Positions 50,936 to 59,578 of a stretch of 64,000 bases of DNA are shown piece by piece (within the stretch, counting starts at the first letter, position 1; each line of letters begins with the position of its first letter). The position numbers were made by a program, and so were the translations under genes. Source of the stretch: a virus. The notes below the pieces were generated by a model, which saw nothing but the letters and a program-made list of their open reading frames with translations, had not been told where the DNA came from and did not search any database. The stretch lies in the IMG/VR virus record IMGVR_UViG_3300043777_000102, positions 1 through 64,000 of that record. One strand, 5' to 3'.

Positions 50936-51393
50936 AGGATCCGTCCGAGATGGAGCCGTGGGCGCGTCGCCTCGCGTTCCGGTATCTGGCGGTCCGACTC
51001 TTCGGCGACGAGTGGGCGGACAAGATGGCGCGATCGTCGGTGCACGTCGGGCCAGTCCAGATTCAGCAGTTTCTCGACGGCGGCGACGTGTCATGTCGGA
51101 CCATACGAAAGCTGATGGACGCCATGGGGCGCGCAATCCATGAACTTCGCACGCCTCCGGGAGCGCCAGATAGTGATGCGATATCGCTCGACCGGCCCCA
51201 GGTCCCGAGAATCCCGCGCGACGCCGTCAACTGGAACGCGATTCGCGGCCGCGTCTGGCGGTCGGGTGACATGCGCTGGCGCACCCTCGACATCCGGCGG
51301 GACAGCGTCCTGTATGGTTTCGTCGAATACGGGCCGGAGAAGCCAGACGGCATACGGCCGGTTCTTCGGTATCACGGTGATTGGCGCTTCTGA
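50932..51393 (+). CDS. Two-module protein with paralogues in this genome
   Basis: 153 aa. N-terminal module (RRLAFRYLAVRLFGDEW, PVQIQQFLDG) is paralogous to 20744-21007(-). C-terminal module (IPRDAVNWNAIRGRVW, SGDMRWRTLD, VLRYHGDWRF) is paralogous to the protein at 51990-52211. Function unknown. Confidence 0.7.
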   Translation: MKDPSEMEPWARRLAFRYLAVRLFGDEWADKMARSSVHVGPVQIQQFLDGGDVSCRTIRKLMDAMGRAIHELRTPPGAPDSDAISLDRPQVPRIPRDAVNWNAIRGRVWRSGDMRWRTLDIRRDSVLYGFVEYGPEKPDGIRPVLRYHGDWRF

Positions 51394-51788
51394 TGGGGGT
51401 TGACGGGGTCGCCCTAAGCTCAATGAGTCATTCTCGCGGCAGGAAGCGTACGCCGCGGGACATCTCGGTTGCTTCGGTCGAGACAATCGAGCTTGAGCGA
51501 GACGACGAAACTGGCGCCCTTCGCATGATTGTCGGGCCCGAGCTTCTTTCCGCAGATGCTGTCACTCGTGGTTGGGGAAGAGTCGAGGTGATCGTCGAAT
51601 GCAGGACCGCCACCGGGACAGCGCCAGGCCGGTTGGCCTGCGACATTCACCCCGACGGCAGTTCGATCTATGTGATGTCCCCGGATGGCGCCAACTCCCT
51701 GATTTTGCGGCTCTCGACGGCCAAAGCGCTACTCGATCTGCTACCGAAGGCGATCATCATGGCAGAGGTTGTTGGCCGTGGCGGTTGA
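51393..51788 (+). CDS. Hypothetical protein, 131 aa
   Basis: TGATG start. Beta-rich (VETIELERDDETGALRMIVG, GRVEVIVECRTATG), ending in a helix (TAKALLDLLPKAIIMAEV). Not recognised. Confidence 0.65.
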   Translation: MGVDGVALSSMSHSRGRKRTPRDISVASVETIELERDDETGALRMIVGPELLSADAVTRGWGRVEVIVECRTATGTAPGRLACDIHPDGSSIYVMSPDGANSLILRLSTAKALLDLLPKAIIMAEVVGRGG

Positions 51789-51990
51789 CGTCACGAACCA
51801 CTCGGTCCTGGTGATCGCCCGCGGCCAATCGCGTGAGGTGGTCGGCCGGCCCGGGCACATGACGCTGGAGGCGGCCGTGCAGGTCGCGGCGTCGGCTGGC
51901 GGCAAGCTGGTCGCCCTCCGGCTCAACCGCGGGCTGTCCAAGGACGGCGGCGTGCGACTTATATCTGTGCAGCAGGGGAGCGGGCGCTGA
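51778..51990 (+). CDS. Small hypothetical protein, 70 aa
   Basis: GTG start at 51778 preferred (AGAGG upstream); TTG at 51769 possible. VTNHSVLVIARGQSREVVG, then LEAAVQVAASAGGKLVALRL. Possibly alpha/beta. Confidence 0.55.
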   Translation: MAVDVTNHSVLVIARGQSREVVGRPGHMTLEAAVQVAASAGGKLVALRLNRGLSKDGGVRLISVQQGSGR

Positions 51991-52211
51991 TGGCCACTGA
52001 GCAGCTTGTCCTGCCTCAAGTGCCTCCGATCCCCGCCGATGCGGTAAACTGGCGCGACATTCGCAGCCACGTTTGGGAATCGGGCAACATGCGGTGGCGC
52101 ACCGCGAACGGCAGCCGCGACAGCACGCTCCACGTCTTTATAGAGTATGGAGCCAAGGAGTCGGGCCGAGCGCCGACCCAGCTCCGGCGGTACAGCGACG
52201 GGAGGTTCTGA
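51990..52211 (+). CDS. Single-module paralogue, 73 aa
   Basis: [27 protein letters not shown] and LRRYSDGRF match the C-terminal module of the protein at 50932-51393, three genes upstream. TGATG overlaps at both ends. Confidence 0.7.
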   Translation: MATEQLVLPQVPPIPADAVNWRDIRSHVWESGNMRWRTANGSRDSTLHVFIEYGAKESGRAPTQLRRYSDGRF

Positions 52212-52402
52212 TGCCGCTGGCGAAGGGCTCATCGGACGCCGTCCGCAGCGAAAATATCGGGGAAATGGTCCACGCAGGACACCCGGTGGCGCAAGCCGTC
52301 GCGGCGGCATATAACCAGCAGCGAGAGGCGCAGCACGCTCACCACGACCCTGGGCAGAAGGAAGCACATCATGGCCGAGTCGAGCGCACACGCGCCGGGT
52401 AA
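52211..52402 (+). CDS. Small phage protein, AGHPxxQAxAAA type
   Basis: 63 aa. [20 protein letters not shown] then [18 protein letters not shown] matches a small helical protein type (MPLxKGxSxxxIxxNI...GxPxxQAxAxA) seen in many phages, usually near head genes. His-rich end. Confidence 0.7.
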   Translation: MPLAKGSSDAVRSENIGEMVHAGHPVAQAVAAAYNQQREAQHAHHDPGQKEAHHGRVERTRAG

Positions 52403-52745
52403 CCTGATCAACTCGGACGACAGCGGTGGTATCCGCCAGCGCGCCCGCATGGGCGAGGGCAAAGGGCCGGTTGGGGCATCGAACTTCGGCGTCGGGCCGC
52501 TGCCAGGCCATGCCGTGGCGCACAATCACGGGGACCACATGCCGCACGACGGCGTGCATCTCGGCGACCATGAGCGCGCCGGTCCACCAGCGTTGCACAT
52601 GGGCGACGGGAACATGCACGCCACGGCGCACAGCCACCACGGGCCGCATCACCACAACCACGACCATCACCATCTGCTCGACCATGACGAGGCCCGGCCG
52701 CATCACGTCGACGGCCACAAGGGCCACAAGGCGAAGAAGCGCTGA
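52371..52745 (+). CDS. His-rich protein
   Basis: 124 aa with an AAGGAAG ribosome site. From about residue 50 it is His-rich ([20 protein letters not shown]), ending basic. Such tracts bind Zn, Ni or Cu. Overlaps the previous gene by 32 bases. Role in the virion unknown. Confidence 0.7.
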   Translation: MAESSAHAPGNLINSDDSGGIRQRARMGEGKGPVGASNFGVGPLPGHAVAHNHGDHMPHDGVHLGDHERAGPPALHMGDGNMHATAHSHHGPHHHNHDHHHLLDHDEARPHHVDGHKGHKAKKR

Positions 52746-52811
52746 GTTTCCATTTCCGATTATTGGCAGGTTTTGGCCTGAAAACGGCCTGAAATCAGTC
52801 CAGGAGCGAAC

Positions 52812-53054
52812 ATGAGCGGTTCAAGCACGCAGGACGGCGGTCCCGACGTCGGCGAAGCTGTCGGGTCGGCGCTTGGAGGCGGCCAGTTCGCCTACACGCC
52901 CCCCTCGCAGCCGAATGCGTACGGCCCGACCCTCCCTCCCGTCGACGCCGAACAGCGCGCGGCCACTGCCGATCCCTCGGGAACCGCAGCCAGACAGCGT
53001 GCATGGCGCAAGGAGAGCTACGAGTTCGACAAGTCGAAACCTTCCCGGCCATAG
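52812..53054 (+). CDS. Small hydrophilic protein, 80 aa
   Basis: AGGAG ribosome site. Pro/Ser/Gly-rich, probably disordered (GGPDVGEAVGSALGGGQFAY), basic end. Unknown. Confidence 0.6.
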   Translation: MSGSSTQDGGPDVGEAVGSALGGGQFAYTPPSQPNAYGPTLPPVDAEQRAATADPSGTAARQRAWRKESYEFDKSKPSRP

Positions 53055-53062
53055 GAGCGGGC

Positions 53063-53548
53063 ATGAGCGACACCGACCAGATCGCCGCCGTTCCTGGCGA
53101 CACTGAGACACACCCTGAGAGCGCGGCTACTACGGCCGGGGCCGCTCTGGATGCCAGCGATGGGTCCGGAGCGGCTGCCTCTGGGGATGAGCCGACCGAC
53201 CGCGAAGCCGCCGTGCAGCGACTCGGGGTCGCGACCGACGCCGCGCTGAGCGAGATGGGATATGAGCGCGACGCGCCAGCGCCCGCGCCGATTTCCCCGA
53301 TCGTCCCGCCGCCCCCGACTCTCGGCGTCCTGATTCACGACATGGGCGACGGCAATGCCGGCATCCACGCGATCGAGCCCGACGGCACCGAGCACGCGAT
53401 CTCGATGCCGATGGCGCACGGCGCGCTGATCGCCTTCATGGACATGATCCGCGGCCGGCTGCCCGAGCTCGGCAACCGGGCGACGGCCTACACGGTCAAG
53501 AAGCCGGGTGAGGACGAGGAGCCGGCCGAACCACCGGTCGCGGCGTGA
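53063..53548 (+). CDS. Acidic hypothetical protein, 161 aa
   Basis: Start at 53063 (GGAG upstream). Disordered acidic N-terminus, then LGVLIHDMGDGNAGIHAIEP and HGALIAFMDMIRGRLPEL. Possibly a head-assembly helper; not recognised. Confidence 0.6.
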   Translation: MSDTDQIAAVPGDTETHPESAATTAGAALDASDGSGAAASGDEPTDREAAVQRLGVATDAALSEMGYERDAPAPAPISPIVPPPPTLGVLIHDMGDGNAGIHAIEPDGTEHAISMPMAHGALIAFMDMIRGRLPELGNRATAYTVKKPGEDEEPAEPPVAA

Positions 53549-53718
53549 TGGCCGATCCAGCCGATTTCGCGCACACGCCGCCCGACCAGGCGACTGCGCA
53601 CATACCGACGCTGAAGCCGATGGAAGACCCGCGGGTGGAAAGCGATGAGCCGCTGAAGTTCCCGGACCGGATCAGGAGCCAGGGATCAAGCAATTCTCGC
53701 CGATGGTATGGCGGATGA
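53548..53718 (+). CDS. Small hydrophilic protein, 56 aa
   Basis: TGATG start. MADPADFAHTPPDQATAHIP ... RWYGG. Pro/Asp-rich. Its end is followed by a 109-base segment holding an ATG and 12 codons that copy the start of the capsid gene (53774-53812). Confidence 0.55.
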   Translation: MADPADFAHTPPDQATAHIPTLKPMEDPRVESDEPLKFPDRIRSQGSSNSRRWYGG

Positions 53719-53827
53719 TCGACGGAACCGACTTGCCCTACACCCCATCGAACCAACCGGCAGCCCCCGTCTGATGGCCGTCATCACCACCGGCAATGAG
53801 CCGAAGGGACTCAGCGGAGGCACCAGG

Positions 53828-54079
53828 ATGGCGAAGACCACGTTCACCCCGAGCGGCGGCGTCAAGGCATCCAGCCGGAAGGCGTCCGAGAAGCGCGGCC
53901 ACACGATGAAGGGCGGCGGCTTCCCGATCGAGGACACTGCCGATCTGGCGCGCGCCAAACGTGACATCGGCCGGGCGAAGAACCCGGCCGCAGCCCGGGC
54001 CTGGGTGAATAAGCGGGCTCATCAGCTCGGCGCAGCACCGGTCGGCGCCCACGCGCACCACCCGCCGGCGCGCCGCTGA
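53828..54079 (+). CDS. Small helical domain protein (FPIxDxxDLxxAxR type)
   Basis: 83 aa from ATG 53828 (GGAGG 7 bases upstream); 53774 would add the capsid-like N-terminus but has no ribosome site. GGGFPIEDTADLARAKRDIG and RAKNPAAARAWVNKRAHQLG match the small domain often fused to prohead proteases (DUF6582-like). Here it is free-standing. Confidence 0.68.
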   Translation: MAKTTFTPSGGVKASSRKASEKRGHTMKGGGFPIEDTADLARAKRDIGRAKNPAAARAWVNKRAHQLGAAPVGAHAHHPPARR

Positions 54080-54096
54080 CCCAGCCGGCCTGACGC

Positions 54097-55587
54097 ATGC
54101 CCCTGGTCTACTCCTGCGAGGGCATGCCCACGATCCAGCGGTTCTTCGAATCGGATGCCTACATCCGCGGCCTCATGGGACCGTACGGGAGCGGGAAAAG
54201 CTCGGCTTGTGTGATGGAGGTCGCCCAGCGCGGCATCCGACAGGCTCCGGGACCTGACGGGGTGCGCCGGTCGCGCTTCGCGGTCATCCGTAACACGATC
54301 AAGCAGCTTGAGGACACGACCGAAAAAACTTTCCTGCAATGGTTCCCGCCGATCCAGTTCGGCGATTGGACCCCAAGCAAGCACAACTACAGAATCCGGG
54401 CTCTCCGCGGCGAAGGGGACGACCGAGGGGCGGAAATCGAGGTGATGTTCCGCGCCTTGGACCGCCCGGATCAGAAGGGCGACCTGCTCTCGATGGAGCT
54501 GACTGGCGCTTGGATCAATGAGGGCCGTGAGATCGACTGGGAAATTTTCGAGGCCGTGACTGGCCGCACCGGCCGGTATCCGCCGAAGGGCATCGGGCCC
54601 GGGGCGACTTGGTTCGGCCTATTCAGCGACACGAACCCGCCCGACACGGATTCAGATTGGTACCGGTTTTTCGAGGAGGAGGACCACTCCGAGAAGGTGG
54701 CCGAACTCGCCAAAGTCGTGCCGGGCATGACTGTCGACAGCTTCCGGCAAATCTTCAAACAGCCCAGCGGACGATCGGCACGCGCGGAAAATCTCAACCA
54801 CTTGGTCGACGGCTATTATCAGCGCGAGGCCATCGGCAAGAGCGACGAGTGGGTCAAGATCTTCGTCGACGGCCAGTACGGCTTCACGGTCGAAGGGCGC
54901 CCGGTCTGGCCTGGTTACAGCGATGCGCTTCACTGCCCCGCGGAAAAACGGCTCTGGCCGCGCCCGATCGAGGGTCTGCCAATTCAGCGGGGCTGGGATT
55001 TCGGGGGCACTCCGGCCTGTGCCTTCAGCCAGATCACTCCCCGCGGGCAGTGGATCATCTTCGACGAGATGACGTCGACGCGGTCCGATGCCGACGAGTT
55101 TTCCGATCATGTGCTGGACCACTGCGCGCGTGAGTATCCGCAATTCGAGTTCGAGGACGTGGGCGACCCCGCTGGTAACTCGCGGTCGGATGCCGACTCG
55201 AAGACCTGCTTCATGATTCTCCGTGGCAAGCACATCCTGATCGAGCCGGGTATCCAGACCCTGGCCATCCGGCTTGCCAGCGTGGCGAAGCCGCTCCGCA
55301 CCCTAGTCGACGGCGGCTTCCCGCAGTTTGTCCTTCATCCCCGCTGTAAGGACCTGCGCCGCGGCATGATGGGGGGCTACCATTTTCGTCGGATGAAGAT
55401 CAGCGGTGAGCGCTACGCTGAGACCCCAGAAAAGAATAAATTCTCCCATATTTGCGATGCGCTGGGGTATACTGGCACGCGCCTGTTCGGCGTCGCGCTG
55501 CGATCACCCCCGGATAATGGCCAATCTTCTCGCCAATATGGCGACCGACTGGACGACCGCAGCAGATCGGGTGTCACGGGATATTAG
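54097..55587 (+). CDS. terL: Terminase large subunit
   Basis: 496 aa. Walker A GPYGSGKSS (28-36), Walker B region LLSMELTGAWINEGRE (about 129-144), and nuclease residues in GWDFGGTPAC (Asp near 301), VGDPAGNSRSDADS (near 357) and HICDALGY. ATP-driven DNA packaging motor and cutter. Its last 14 bases overlap the end of the antisense HNH gene. Confidence 0.93.
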   Translation: MPLVYSCEGMPTIQRFFESDAYIRGLMGPYGSGKSSACVMEVAQRGIRQAPGPDGVRRSRFAVIRNTIKQLEDTTEKTFLQWFPPIQFGDWTPSKHNYRIRALRGEGDDRGAEIEVMFRALDRPDQKGDLLSMELTGAWINEGREIDWEIFEAVTGRTGRYPPKGIGPGATWFGLFSDTNPPDTDSDWYRFFEEEDHSEKVAELAKVVPGMTVDSFRQIFKQPSGRSARAENLNHLVDGYYQREAIGKSDEWVKIFVDGQYGFTVEGRPVWPGYSDALHCPAEKRLWPRPIEGLPIQRGWDFGGTPACAFSQITPRGQWIIFDEMTSTRSDADEFSDHVLDHCAREYPQFEFEDVGDPAGNSRSDADSKTCFMILRGKHILIEPGIQTLAIRLASVAKPLRTLVDGGFPQFVLHPRCKDLRRGMMGGYHFRRMKISGERYAETPEKNKFSHICDALGYTGTRLFGVALRSPPDNGQSSRQYGDRLDDRSRSGVTGY

Positions 55588-56134
55588 TCCTATTTCCCGG
55601 ATGCCAGAACTCGCCGTGAATGCGACGTGCTGCTGCGCAGTAGGCTTCGTGAGCCTCAATCTCGGTCTCGAACCGGCCGAGGTAGAGCTGCTTGCCGTTC
55701 TCGCCGATGAATGACATGAACTGGCCGCGATGCCGATAGGCCCCTTTGAGGGCGCTGGGATATTTCCGATCAGCGTGGCCGAGCATGTTCCGTGTGTTTT
55801 CGGCCTTCGATGCACCGCGAAGGTTCGTGAGGACATTGTTGTCGGTCACGTGATCCCAGTGATCGACGGTTGGCGGGTCCTCACCGGTCTCCATTCGCCA
55901 GATCAGGCGGTGCACCGGCCAGTGCTGCATGTCGAGGTTAGCCCGTAGGTGGCCCGATTTTCCTGCTCGGCTATCGCACACGTCGCCCGCAAACCGGGTG
56001 TTGTATGATTTCCATGCCGCATCGGACGCGAAGTGGTGCCGCGGCCGCCAGCGGCGCTTCAAGATGCCGGTTTCGGGATTGTATTCGAAGCACTCGCATA
56101 GATAGGCCTGGGGCGGTAGGGTGCGGGACGTCAT
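55574..56134 (-). CDS. HNH homing endonuclease with AP2 DNA-binding domain
   Basis: 186 aa from ATG 56134 (GGAGGA upstream). HNH motif: WPVHRLIWRMETGEDPP, VDHWDHVTDNNVLTNLRGAS. AP2-like end: GAYRHRGQFMSFIGENGKQL and YLGRFETEIEAHEAY. A free-standing mobile nuclease sitting directly behind terL, on the other strand. Confidence 0.88.
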   Translation of the reverse strand: MTSRTLPPQAYLCECFEYNPETGILKRRWRPRHHFASDAAWKSYNTRFAGDVCDSRAGKSGHLRANLDMQHWPVHRLIWRMETGEDPPTVDHWDHVTDNNVLTNLRGASKAENTRNMLGHADRKYPSALKGAYRHRGQFMSFIGENGKQLYLGRFETEIEAHEAYCAAARRIHGEFWHPGNRTNIP

Positions 56135-56226
56135 GTATTCCTCCGACAAGGGATCATGGCCAGGGTGCCGCGGCGGTGACACGCCGCGGTGTCCCGATCC
56201 TACCACAATCGGCCGGGGCGCCAAGC

Positions 56227-56646
56227 ATGGGCCTATCGCAGACTCGTCTGAATAATTCGTTCCGAGGCGCTCCGCTTCGCCTGGCGACGCGCGAGGAGGA
56301 GATGTCGGCCTACGATTCGCTGCCGCGCGACCTGCGCCGGGCGCTGGACGAGAACGCAACCAACCTCTCGGCGGTCAACTGCGTCGTGCAGGCCTGGAAG
56401 CTGCTGGACATGGGCGCATCGCCGGCCCGTGCCGCTGCCGCAGTCGCCAACAAGATCAGGCAGATCGAGCCGAACGAGATCGCCATTTTCGGCGGAGAAT
56501 ATAAGTCAAAATATAACTCCGTTTTGGGCCATATCGCCGCCCGCGCGACCGTGATGCGCTATGGACCCGACGGCCCGAGCCGGCATCCTCCGCGGCGCGC
56601 CCCCCAGATCAGGGGCATGCGGCTGGACGTGCAGGTGGCAGCGTGA
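56227..56646 (+). CDS. DUF6525-like protein
   Basis: 139 aa from ATG 56227; 56302 (AGGAGG close upstream) is an alternative. AYDSLPRDLRRALDENA matches the DUF6525 start; the rest is helical (ARAAAAVANKIRQIEPNEIA). Unknown, phage-associated. Confidence 0.65.
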   Translation: MGLSQTRLNNSFRGAPLRLATREEEMSAYDSLPRDLRRALDENATNLSAVNCVVQAWKLLDMGASPARAAAAVANKIRQIEPNEIAIFGGEYKSKYNSVLGHIAARATVMRYGPDGPSRHPPRRAPQIRGMRLDVQVAA

Positions 56647-56927
56647 GCAGGGTCGGCGGCCGCACACGCGCAGAGTGGACAGCCTACTATCAGGGTCAGC
56701 TCGATGCTACGGAGCGCATACGCCGGCTGAATGCCGAAGCTTCGCAGGAATGCGCGAGTTGGCGCGCGACTTGGCGCGAGACTTGGTTGCCAAGGGAACG
56801 CGCCCGCATCTTTGCCTCCGGTCGGGCGGCGCGCGAGGAGGTTGAGGACAATATCGTCACCGTGGCTGAAATCGAAGCGCTTGGCTGGCGTCAGGACGTA
56901 CATTGCAGATGGTGGCAAGCGCCATGA
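56643..56927 (+). CDS. Small protein, parent of a tandem paralogue pair
   Basis: 94 aa, GTG start overlapping the previous stop. Charged helix, then ARIFASGRAAREEVEDNIVT and VAEIEALGW ... CRWW. The C-terminal half is paralogous to the next protein. Confidence 0.65.
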   Translation: MSRVGGRTRAEWTAYYQGQLDATERIRRLNAEASQECASWRATWRETWLPRERARIFASGRAAREEVEDNIVTVAEIEALGWRQDVHCRWWQAP

Positions 56928-57133
56928 GCGCCACGCTCACCGGGCCGAAGCCGCCGCTGCCCAGCCCGAAAAGAAAGCGCCCTGTCGCAGATGAACGGGC
57001 CGAGCACGACCGCATTTTGGCCTCTGGGCATGCGACGGATGAGGAAATAGCCGAGGGAAAAGTGACCATCAAGGAGATCGGGGCACTCGGGTGGGCGCCA
57101 GACCCAGTGCGCCGGATATGGTTCGGCCTATGA
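56924..57133 (+). CDS. Chimeric small protein (portal-like N-terminus, neighbour-like C-terminus)
   Basis: 69 aa. N-terminus MSATLTGPKPPLP copies the portal start MSATLAAPTPPLP. The rest (DRILASGHATDEEIAEGKVT, IKEIGALGWAPDPVRRIWF) copies the C-terminal half of the previous protein. Overlaps both neighbours by 4 bases. Confidence 0.7.
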   Translation: MSATLTGPKPPLPSPKRKRPVADERAEHDRILASGHATDEEIAEGKVTIKEIGALGWAPDPVRRIWFGL

Positions 57134-59367
57134 GCGCCACACTCGCGGCCCCGACACCGCCCCTTCCCGGTTTGCCGCCGAGCCTGCTGCCCAAGGGCAA
57201 CGGCGCCGCGCCGCCCGAGACCGCCGAGGACACCGAAGCGGCCTCCGAGTCGCAAAAACCGCCCGAATCCGAGCACGCGGCGCTGCTGCGGCGCTGGGCG
57301 CGGATGGTCAACATCGCTGACGAGTTTTTCCACCGGGAAGGCGACACAAACGCCGAGCTCGACAAGCTCCAGATGCGTGTCAGCCGCGAGTACGACGTCG
57401 ACAAGCAAAGCTGCGCCGACTACCTCGAAAAATACCAAAAATGGCTCGATTTCGCCATGCAGATCACGAAGGAGAAGACCTATCCGTGGCCGCGGGCGAG
57501 CAACGTCATCTATCCGCTGCTGAGTTCGGCCGCCATCCAGTTCGCCGCGCGCGCCTACCCGTCGATCATCCGCGACAAGGACGTGGTGAAGGGCCAGATC
57601 GTCGGAGACGACAAGGGCACACCGACCCCCGACCCGGCCACCGGCGGCCAGTTGCAGATCAATGGCCAGCCGCAGTGGGTCTCGCCGCCCGGGGCAAAGA
57701 AGATCAAGGCCGATCTCGTCGGTCGCCACATGAGCTGGCAGCTTCTGACCGAGCAGGAGGAGTGGGAGCCGCAGACCGATCGCATGTTGATCGTGCTGCC
57801 GATCGTCGGGACCATGTTCCGGAAGTCGTTTTTCGACCCCAATCTGCGCCAGAACGTCTCGGAGACCGTCGACGCGACCCGGCTGTGCGTGAATTACCAC
57901 GCGCGGAGCTTCGAGACCGCGCCGCGCAAGACCGAGATCTTCGAACTCTACCCCTGGCAGATCGAGGAGCGGATCCGGTCCGGAATCTATCTGGACCGCG
58001 ACTACGGGGCCGATACCGATGAGCGCTCGGCCGAGGATGAGGACAGCCCGGTCACCTTCCTCGAGCAGCACCGCCGCTATGACCTGGATGACGACGGCTA
58101 CGCCGAGCCGGTGATCGTCACCATCGCCCGCGACTCGGGAAAATTGGCCCGAATCCGCGCCGGCTGGGAGATGAGCGGCGTTGAGTGGACGCGCGACGAC
58201 CGAATCCGCCGGATCGAACCGGTCGATTACTACACCAAATTCGGCTTCATCCCGTCGCCGGCGTCATGCGTCTACGACATCGGCTTCGGCCATTTGCTGT
58301 TCCCGATCAACGAGGCGATCAACACGTCGCTCAACCAGATGTTCGATGCCGGGCACCTGCAGAATGTGGGCGGCGGCTTCATCGGCTCGGGGCTGTCCAT
58401 CAACACCGGCGCGGTCCGTTTCCAGGTCGGCGAGTACAAGCCGGTCAACACCATGGGCGGCAACATCCGCGACCAGGTGTTCACCCTGCCGTTCCCCGGG
58501 CCCAGCCAGGTGCTGTTCGCCCTGGTGCAGTTCCTGGTCGAAGCCGGCAAAGAGATCGCCGCGGTCAAGGATGTCATGGTCGGCGACATGCCAGGGGACA
58601 ACACCTCGGGCATCACCACGCTGGCCGTGATCGAGCAGGGGCTGAAGGTCTACTCGGCCATCCACAAGCGGATCCTGCGGTCGCTGGGGTACGAGTTCCG
58701 CAAGCTGTTCCGGTTGAATCGGCTCTATCTGCCGCTCGAGGGCGGCTGGATGGACGGCGACGAGTGGAAGTCGATCACCCGGGACGACTATGCAAAATCG
58801 GCAGGGGTCGCCCCGGTCAGCGACCCGCAGATGGTCACCGACATGCAGCGCCTCGGCCGGGCGCAGTTCCTGATGCAGTTCAAGGACGACCCGCTGTTTG
58901 ACGGCCGTAAGATCAGGATGGCCATCCTCGATGCCGCGCTGATCCCCGACGCCGAGGGCTTCCTTGCCCAGCAGCCGCCGCAGGACCCGAAAGTCGCCTT
59001 GAAGGGCCGCGAACTCGACATCCGCGAAGCGCACGAGCACGCCGAGGCATTCCTGCGGAAGCGCCACGACAGCGTGACCATGATCAAGGACATCGCCCAG
59101 GCCGAGCTATACCTTGCCCAAGCCCGCGCGCTGGATAATGATGCACAGCTTAAATGGGTCGAGCAGCACCTCGAAAGGCTCAAACTTGAGTACGACGCAG
59201 CCGCAGCCAGCAGCGCAGGCAGTGACACCGGAGAGGGCGGTTCCCCCGCTCCTGGTGGAGCTCAGCCCCCAGCAATTCCAGGCATGGCGCCACCACCCGG
59301 TAACCCGGCTGCTCTTGCAGGACTATCTGCCAGCATGGCGGGCAGCCCGGGGCAAGGAACTGCTTAA
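57130..59367 (+). CDS. Portal protein (P22-like/podoviral)
   Basis: 745 aa from ATG 57130. DEFFHREGDTNAELDKLQMR, then WLDFAMQITKEKTYPWPRAS, VIYPLLSSAAIQFAARAYPS, and later YTKFGFIPSPASC, FPINEAINTSLNQMFDAG match podoviral portals. It forms the dodecameric DNA gate at one capsid vertex. The C-terminus is Pro/Gly-rich and its last 182 bases overlap the next gene in another frame. Confidence 0.88.
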   Translation: MSATLAAPTPPLPGLPPSLLPKGNGAAPPETAEDTEAASESQKPPESEHAALLRRWARMVNIADEFFHREGDTNAELDKLQMRVSREYDVDKQSCADYLEKYQKWLDFAMQITKEKTYPWPRASNVIYPLLSSAAIQFAARAYPSIIRDKDVVKGQIVGDDKGTPTPDPATGGQLQINGQPQWVSPPGAKKIKADLVGRHMSWQLLTEQEEWEPQTDRMLIVLPIVGTMFRKSFFDPNLRQNVSETVDATRLCVNYHARSFETAPRKTEIFELYPWQIEERIRSGIYLDRDYGADTDERSAEDEDSPVTFLEQHRRYDLDDDGYAEPVIVTIARDSGKLARIRAGWEMSGVEWTRDDRIRRIEPVDYYTKFGFIPSPASCVYDIGFGHLLFPINEAINTSLNQMFDAGHLQNVGGGFIGSGLSINTGAVRFQVGEYKPVNTMGGNIRDQVFTLPFPGPSQVLFALVQFLVEAGKEIAAVKDVMVGDMPGDNTSGITTLAVIEQGLKVYSAIHKRILRSLGYEFRKLFRLNRLYLPLEGGWMDGDEWKSITRDDYAKSAGVAPVSDPQMVTDMQRLGRAQFLMQFKDDPLFDGRKIRMAILDAALIPDAEGFLAQQPPQDPKVALKGRELDIREAHEHAEAFLRKRHDSVTMIKDIAQAELYLAQARALDNDAQLKWVEQHLERLKLEYDAAAASSAGSDTGEGGSPAPGGAQPPAIPGMAPPPGNPAALAGLSASMAGSPGQGTA

Positions 59368-59578
59368 TTGCATCCTCGGCGGCAGCGCTGACGTTCCTAC
59401 GCAGCAGCGCGTGCGCGGCGAAATCCTGATGGCGATGGGGATCGAGGACATTTCGCTGGAGACGCTGCGGCACTTCTGGGATGTGCCGCGTGACGGGACG
59501 CCGGCCTCAGCGCGCGACTATATCAACGCCGGGCCTTGGAACGACGACCGGCCGCGACCGCCGGTGGGCGGCTACTGA
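59186..59578 (+). CDS. Small protein overlapping the portal 3' end
   Basis: 130 aa from TTG 59186 (AAAGG 8 bases upstream). The part past the overlap is clear: QQFQAWRHHPVTRLLLQDYL, LNCILGGSADVPTQQRVRGE. Helical; may be a small portal- or assembly-associated protein. Ends with a TGATG overlap. Confidence 0.65.
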   Translation: MSTTQPQPAAQAVTPERAVPPLLVELSPQQFQAWRHHPVTRLLLQDYLPAWRAARGKELLNCILGGSADVPTQQRVRGEILMAMGIEDISLETLRHFWDVPRDGTPASARDYINAGPWNDDRPRPPVGGY

